In this document: positions 60,056 through 64,000 of the stretch, piece after piece
Layout: the number at the start of each line of letters is the position of its first letter
Position numbering within the stretch: the first letter of the stretch is position 1
Source: CBDBUR01 sp965209065
GTDB taxonomy: Bacteria; Pseudomonadota; Alphaproteobacteria; JAPOUT01; G958296285
Reading direction: 5' to 3'
NCBI GenBank assembly: GCA_965209065.1
Contig: OZ242373.1
Span: 744,001 to 808,000 of the forward strand
Length of the DNA stretch: 64,000 nt
Made by a program: the position numbers and the translations under genes
Notes under the pieces: model-generated
The model's database searches: none
Told to the model about the DNA's origin: nothing
The model's input: the letters and a program-made list of their open reading frames with translations, nothing else

Positions 60056-62252
60056 CCCTCTAAAGGATAAATCTCTAAACCGGGCACAAGCGGAAGCTGC
60101 GCAAAGTGTTGATGGTGCTTTGCTTATTCTTGCGGGTGCAGGCACGGGCAAAACGAAGACGCTGACGACTCGCATTGCCCTTCTGCTGAGTGAGCGGCGG
60201 GCTTACCCTTCGCAGATTTTAGCTTTGACCTTCACCAACAAGGCGGCGAGCGAGATGCGCATGCGTGTGTTAAAAGCAACCGAGAACTCGGCGGGAGAAT
60301 CGATGAGTGAATCCATGAATGAATCCATGCCTTGGCTTGGCACATTTCATTCTATTTGCGCGAAGATGTTGCGAATGATGTTGCAAAAAAACGTAGAGGG
60401 TCTAGCGCAAACTTTACCGCAGGCTGCTGATTTTTCTATTATTGACGACAGCGACCAAAAGCGCATCATCAAAGAAATTCTAAAGAGTCGAAATTTAGAT
60501 GAGAAGGCACACCCTGCTGGTTTGCTATTACACTTTATTCAGCGTTGGAAGGATAAGGGTCTTTTGCCTGAGGGGGTAAAACTTGATAGTAGCGAGGAGC
60601 CGAACTTGATACTTTCGGCTTCTGTTTGGCGCGAGTATCAAAAGCGCTTGGGTCAGCTCAACGCGATGGATTTTGGTGATTTGATTAATTTTTGCGTGAT
60701 GATTTTCCGCAAGCACCCTGCCCTTTTGGAGCAATGGCAAGAGAAGTTCAAGTTTATTCTGGTTGATGAGTATCAGGACACCAATCAGGTGCAGCATATT
60801 TTATTGAAACTTTTGGCGGGCGAGCGGCAGAACATTTGCTGTGTGGGTGATGACGACCAGTCTATTTATGGCTGGCGTGGCGCGCAGGTTAAGAATATAT
60901 TGGAGTTCCAAAAAACTTATCCGCGCTCGAAGGTCATTCGTCTTGAGCAGAATTATCGTTCAACGAAGCATATTCTAGGCGCTGCCGACACGCTCATCGC
61001 GCACAACGAGGGCAGGCTCGGCAAGAAACTTTGGACGCAAATAGAAGGCGGCAATAAAATTGCCGTCTGGGAATATCTTGACGGCAAAGATGAAGCGCGT
61101 CAAATTTGCACGCGGATTATAGAAAGCAAAATCGGCGGCAACCCTTTAAGTAGCATTGCCATTTTGGTGCGCGCGAGCTGGCAAATTCGTTTATTTGAGG
61201 AGCAATGTCTTGCGAAATCTATACCTTACCGCATTGTTGGCGCTTTACGTTTTTATGAGCGCGCGGAAATTCGCGATGCGAATGGTTATTTTCGTCTTAT
61301 CGCGCAAGAGAAGGACGACTTAGCCTTTCGGCGCATTGTGAATCAGCCTAAGCGTCAAATTGGCAAGACGACAGTCGATGCTTTAGTTCTTTTGGCGCGG
61401 AAGGAAGGCTGCTCTCTTTTACAAGCGAGCAACTTACCGAACGAAAAATTATTAGAGGCGGGGATAAAAGCGCGCGCTTCAACGGCGTTAAAAACTTTTG
61501 CTGCGCTGATTAAGCGGCTACATTTTTCGCTTGAGCAGGTAGAGCGTGGCGCGCAAACGCTTGACGGGTTCGCGCGTGAGGTAATTGAAAAGAGTGAGTT
61601 AAAAGCTATGTGGCAAGCGCAGAAGCAAGCGGGAGGTCAAACGCAGCTGGATAACCTTAACGAGCTTGCGCGTGCGATTGGCGAGTTTTCCTCGTTGGAG
61701 GATTATTTAGAGCACATTGCGCTGGTGATGGAGCGCGAGCAGCGCGACAGCCAAACGGATAGTCTCAACATTATGACGCTCCACGCGGCGAAGGGGTTGG
61801 AGTTTGACTGCGTTTTTCTGCCGGGCTGGGAGGAGGAGTTGTTCCCGCATGTTCGTTCTTTGGCGGAGCCGAACGGCATAGAGGAGGAGCGTCGGCTGGC
61901 TTATGTTGGGATAACGCGCGCGCGTGAAGAGGCGGTGGTTTCTTTTGCGCAGGCGCGTCTGACCTTCAGCGATTGGCGCGCGAATTTACCTTCTCGCTTT
62001 ATCAAGGAGATGGGGGACGCGCATGTTATTTTTCATCCCTCTACCTCTTCTTCTGAGATTTATTCGGGCACTTCGGGCGTGTCGGATTTTGCCCAAAGCG
62101 AAAACGTGAGCGAGGAAGTTGAAGAAAAGCGCATTTACCACGAGCATTTTGGTGACGGCACGATAATCGAGAGCAACGGCGACAATCTCACCATACGCTT
62201 TGACAATGGCACGAAAAAAATGATTAAGGCGAGTTTCGTTCAGTTTATTTAA
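60048..62252 (+). CDS. uvrD: UvrD/PcrA-family DNA helicase
   Basis: This 734-aa SF1 helicase is for nucleotide excision and mismatch repair or replication restart. It has Walker A AGAGTGKTKT (about residues 28-37), FTNKAASEMR, DEYQDTNQVQ, VGDDDQSIYGWRGA, LEQNYRST, TLHAAKGLEFDCVFLPGWEE and YVGITRA. The end (YHEHFGDGTIIESNGDNLTI) is a PcrA-like Tudor domain. A 12-bp in-frame triplication (60297-60332, ESM repeats) lies in the 1A-1B region. UvrD and PcrA cannot be told apart by eye. Confidence 0.92.
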   Translation: MSDPLKDKSLNRAQAEAAQSVDGALLILAGAGTGKTKTLTTRIALLLSERRAYPSQILALTFTNKAASEMRMRVLKATENSAGESMSESMNESMPWLGTFHSICAKMLRMMLQKNVEGLAQTLPQAADFSIIDDSDQKRIIKEILKSRNLDEKAHPAGLLLHFIQRWKDKGLLPEGVKLDSSEEPNLILSASVWREYQKRLGQLNAMDFGDLINFCVMIFRKHPALLEQWQEKFKFILVDEYQDTNQVQHILLKLLAGERQNICCVGDDDQSIYGWRGAQVKNILEFQKTYPRSKVIRLEQNYRSTKHILGAADTLIAHNEGRLGKKLWTQIEGGNKIAVWEYLDGKDEARQICTRIIESKIGGNPLSSIAILVRASWQIRLFEEQCLAKSIPYRIVGALRFYERAEIRDANGYFRLIAQEKDDLAFRRIVNQPKRQIGKTTVDALVLLARKEGCSLLQASNLPNEKLLEAGIKARASTALKTFAALIKRLHFSLEQVERGAQTLDGFAREVIEKSELKAMWQAQKQAGGQTQLDNLNELARAIGEFSSLEDYLEHIALVMEREQRDSQTDSLNIMTLHAAKGLEFDCVFLPGWEEELFPHVRSLAEPNGIEEERRLAYVGITRAREEAVVSFAQARLTFSDWRANLPSRFIKEMGDAHVIFHPSTSSSEIYSGTSGVSDFAQSENVSEEVEEKRIYHEHFGDGTIIESNGDNLTIRFDNGTKKMIKASFVQFI

Positions 62253-62282
62253 TTGCGCTTGATATTCTGCTAGGATTATAAG

Positions 62283-64000
62283 ATGAAACAGAATTTTGCT
62301 TCCCCGCGCGTAGATAAAACCGAGCTTGCCAAGCGTGTTGAAGCCTTGCGCGCGCGCTTGAAGGCGCAAAACTTAGACGGCGTCATTGTTCCGCACGACA
62401 ACGAATTTTTCAGTGAATACCTTCCGCCGCATGATGAGCGCTTGGCTTTTATTACGGGTTTTCACGGGTCGGCGGGCGCGGCGGTTATTCTCGCGGATAG
62501 GGCGGCAGTTTTCACTGACGGCAGGTATCAGCTTCAGGTCGCGCAAGAAACGAATAGGGATATTTATGAAATTTGCCACTCTGTTCAAACGCCACCAACC
62601 GAGTGGATTAAAAAGAATTTAGGTTCGGGCAAGAAAATTGGTTTTGACTCGCGCCTTCATTCTATGAGCGCTGCCGAAGCGATAAAAAATGCCGCGCGCG
62701 CCGCTGGCAGTGAGGCGCAATCATTTGCGACAAGCTCGCTTGCGACAAGCTCGCTTGCGACACACCCGCTTGATGATATTTGGCACGACCAGCCCGCGCC
62801 GCCGGCTTTTCCTGTGCTAAAGCATAGCCTTACGTTTGCCGGCAAAAGCGCTGAGGAGAAAATCGCCGCGCTCGCGCCGCGGTTAAAGGGTGATTGTATT
62901 TTATGCGACCCTATTTCTATTGCTTGGCTTCTCAACATTCGCGGGCAGGATATTCCTCACACGCCGATAGCCTTGTGCTACGCGATTCTTTTCCAAAGCG
63001 GTGAGGTGGCTCTGTTTATTGACGAAAAGCGGTTGTCGGTGGAGGTGCGCGAGCATCTTAAAAACATCACGCTCAAACCGCCCGAGCATTTTGCCGAAAC
63101 CCTTAGGCAATTACAAAAGGTTCAGCTTGATAAAAACAAAACGACTTATTGGGTTTATCAGCAGGTAGAAAAAGCGCAGCTACACTTTCAGCCCGACCCC
63201 TGCCTCTTGCCGAAAGCGGCGAAGAACAAAACCGAAGTAGAGGGCATGCGTCAGGCGCATATTCGCGATGGTGCGGCGCTAACGGAATTTCTTTTTTGGT
63301 TGAGCGCGCAGAACCCGCCGCCTGACGAAATAAGCGCGGTAAAAAAGCTAGAAGGCGAGCGCGCCCGTCAAAACAATTTTTTTGATATTAGCTTTGATAC
63401 GATTGCCGGTTCGGGTGTGCATGGCGCGATTATTCACTACCGCGTGAATGAGGAGAGCAACCGCCAGCTTCAAGTGGGCGAGTTATTTCTAGTCGATAGC
63501 GGCGGGCAATACCTTGACGGCACAACCGACATCACGCGCACACTGGCGATTGGCGAAACCGCGCGCGAGCAGAAAGAAAATTTCACGCGTGTGCTACAAG
63601 GACACATTGCGCTTGCCTCTGCTATTTTTCCGCGCGGCACGAGCGGCGCGCAGCTTGATGTGCTTGCGCGGCGTCCTTTGTGGCAAGCGGGTTTAGACTT
63701 CGACCACGGCACGGGACATGGCGTGGGTGCTTTTCTTTCTGTCCATGAGGGTCCTCAGTCCATCAGCCCGCGCGGCTCTGCCACGCCTTTATGCGAGGGA
63801 ATGGTGCTGTCGAACGAGCCGGGCTATTACAAGCCGAACCACTACGGCATTCGCATTGAAAGCCTGCTTGTTGTGGTGGAGAAGGAGCGCGACATGCTCG
63901 GCTTTGACACGATAAGTTGCGCGCCGATAGACCGCCATTTAGTCCTAGCTTCTATGTTAAGCGCGGACGAAAAAAATTGGTTGAATGCCTATCATCTTTG
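62283..64000 (+). CDS. Xaa-Pro aminopeptidase (M24B), partial at the right edge
   Basis: An open frame runs from ATG 62283 to the window end (572 complete codons), so the C-terminus is missing. The N-terminal creatinase domains include VPHDNEFFSEYLPPHDERLA and ITGFHGSAG. The catalytic pita-bread domain has the metal ligands in LFLVDSGGQYLDGTTDITRT, HGTGHGVGAFLSVHEGP, EGMVLSNEPGYYK and GIRIESLLVV. It removes N-terminal residues before proline. The protein is of the long eukaryote-like three-domain type. A 15-bp triplication (62727-62771) encodes ATSSL repeats. Confidence 0.92.
   Translation, partial: MKQNFASPRVDKTELAKRVEALRARLKAQNLDGVIVPHDNEFFSEYLPPHDERLAFITGFHGSAGAAVILADRAAVFTDGRYQLQVAQETNRDIYEICHSVQTPPTEWIKKNLGSGKKIGFDSRLHSMSAAEAIKNAARAAGSEAQSFATSSLATSSLATHPLDDIWHDQPAPPAFPVLKHSLTFAGKSAEEKIAALAPRLKGDCILCDPISIAWLLNIRGQDIPHTPIALCYAILFQSGEVALFIDEKRLSVEVREHLKNITLKPPEHFAETLRQLQKVQLDKNKTTYWVYQQVEKAQLHFQPDPCLLPKAAKNKTEVEGMRQAHIRDGAALTEFLFWLSAQNPPPDEISAVKKLEGERARQNNFFDISFDTIAGSGVHGAIIHYRVNEESNRQLQVGELFLVDSGGQYLDGTTDITRTLAIGETAREQKENFTRVLQGHIALASAIFPRGTSGAQLDVLARRPLWQAGLDFDHGTGHGVGAFLSVHEGPQSISPRGSATPLCEGMVLSNEPGYYKPNHYGIRIESLLVVVEKERDMLGFDTISCAPIDRHLVLASMLSADEKNWLNAYHL
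62727..62771 (+). repeat. three 15-bp in-frame repeats in the aminopeptidase gene
   Basis: GCGACAAGCTCGCTT occurs twice identically (62727-62741 and 62742-62756) and once diverged (62757-62771). It encodes ATSSL-ATSSL-ATHPL in the linker between the first two domains. Confidence 0.9.

Noticed and set aside
62277..62282. TATAAG directly before the aminopeptidase ATG as a promoter
   Set aside because: It abuts the ATG, so the transcript would start inside the coding region and no later start restores the conserved N-terminus.

Overview
The window reads as a compact chromosome segment of an alphaproteobacterium. The evidence is an RcGTA-type gene transfer agent cluster, a GAAC-N7-GAAC LexA site in front of recA, a cycHJKL-type cytochrome c maturation operon, glnE, and a eukaryote-like NADP isocitrate dehydrogenase. 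Core genes use GCG/CGC-rich codons with middling GC. Genes are packed tightly: ATGA and TAATG overlaps are common, and several convergent pairs end 1-11 bp apart. A marine SAR116-like lineage is possible, but the sequence alone does not settle this.

Layout. 1-7.1 kb: housekeeping genes (rpsD, a TrmJ-like RNA methylase, icd, alaS, recA, tRNA-Pro). 7.1-9.7 kb: an AT-rich accessory insert with one 716-aa gene that looks like a PIN-fold nuclease with coiled-coil repeats and a membrane anchor. 9.7-11.4 kb: a Sel1-repeat lipoprotein and a thioesterase. 11.5-18.8 kb: a ten-gene Mrp-type cation/proton antiporter operon with three NuoL/M/N-like subunits and no long MrpA. 18.8-25.7 kb: a frameshifted sirtuin, a MoxR/VWA pair, DUF502 and DUF3089 proteins, and a TauD-thiolase pair. 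25.9-34.2 kb: a CoA transferase, a predicted outer-membrane barrel, an Old-Yellow-Enzyme oxidoreductase, RhlE helicase, anmK and two acyl-CoA dehydrogenases. 34.3-35.9 kb: an ECF sigma factor, a single-span anti-sigma-like protein and a periplasmic Met/His-rich protein (CnrYXH-like architecture), preceded by a 16-bp-periodic hairpin array. 35.9-43.4 kb: glnE and the cytochrome c maturation operon. 43.4-44.9 kb: a nitroreductase and an SDR. 45-57.3 kb: the GTA structural cluster from portal to host-specificity protein plus a DUF2793 gene, without terminase. 57.5-64 kb: rlmE, a thioesterase, a ClC channel, a UvrD-family helicase and a truncated Xaa-Pro aminopeptidase that runs off the right edge.

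How the parts fit. The Mrp operon would make a sodium/proton antiporter. The ccm genes deliver haem to apocytochromes c. CaiB, thiolase, TauD and the acyl-CoA dehydrogenases point to acyl-CoA or organic-acid catabolism. The GTA block encodes a head, connector and tail, but packaging would need a terminase from elsewhere. The parts most worth a second look are the PIN-like membrane protein, the ECF module with its repeat leader, the terminase-less GTA with a terminator-like hairpin just before its first gene, a barrel gene whose signal peptide lies upstream of any usable start codon, and in-frame 9-, 12- and 15-bp tandem duplications scattered through unrelated genes.
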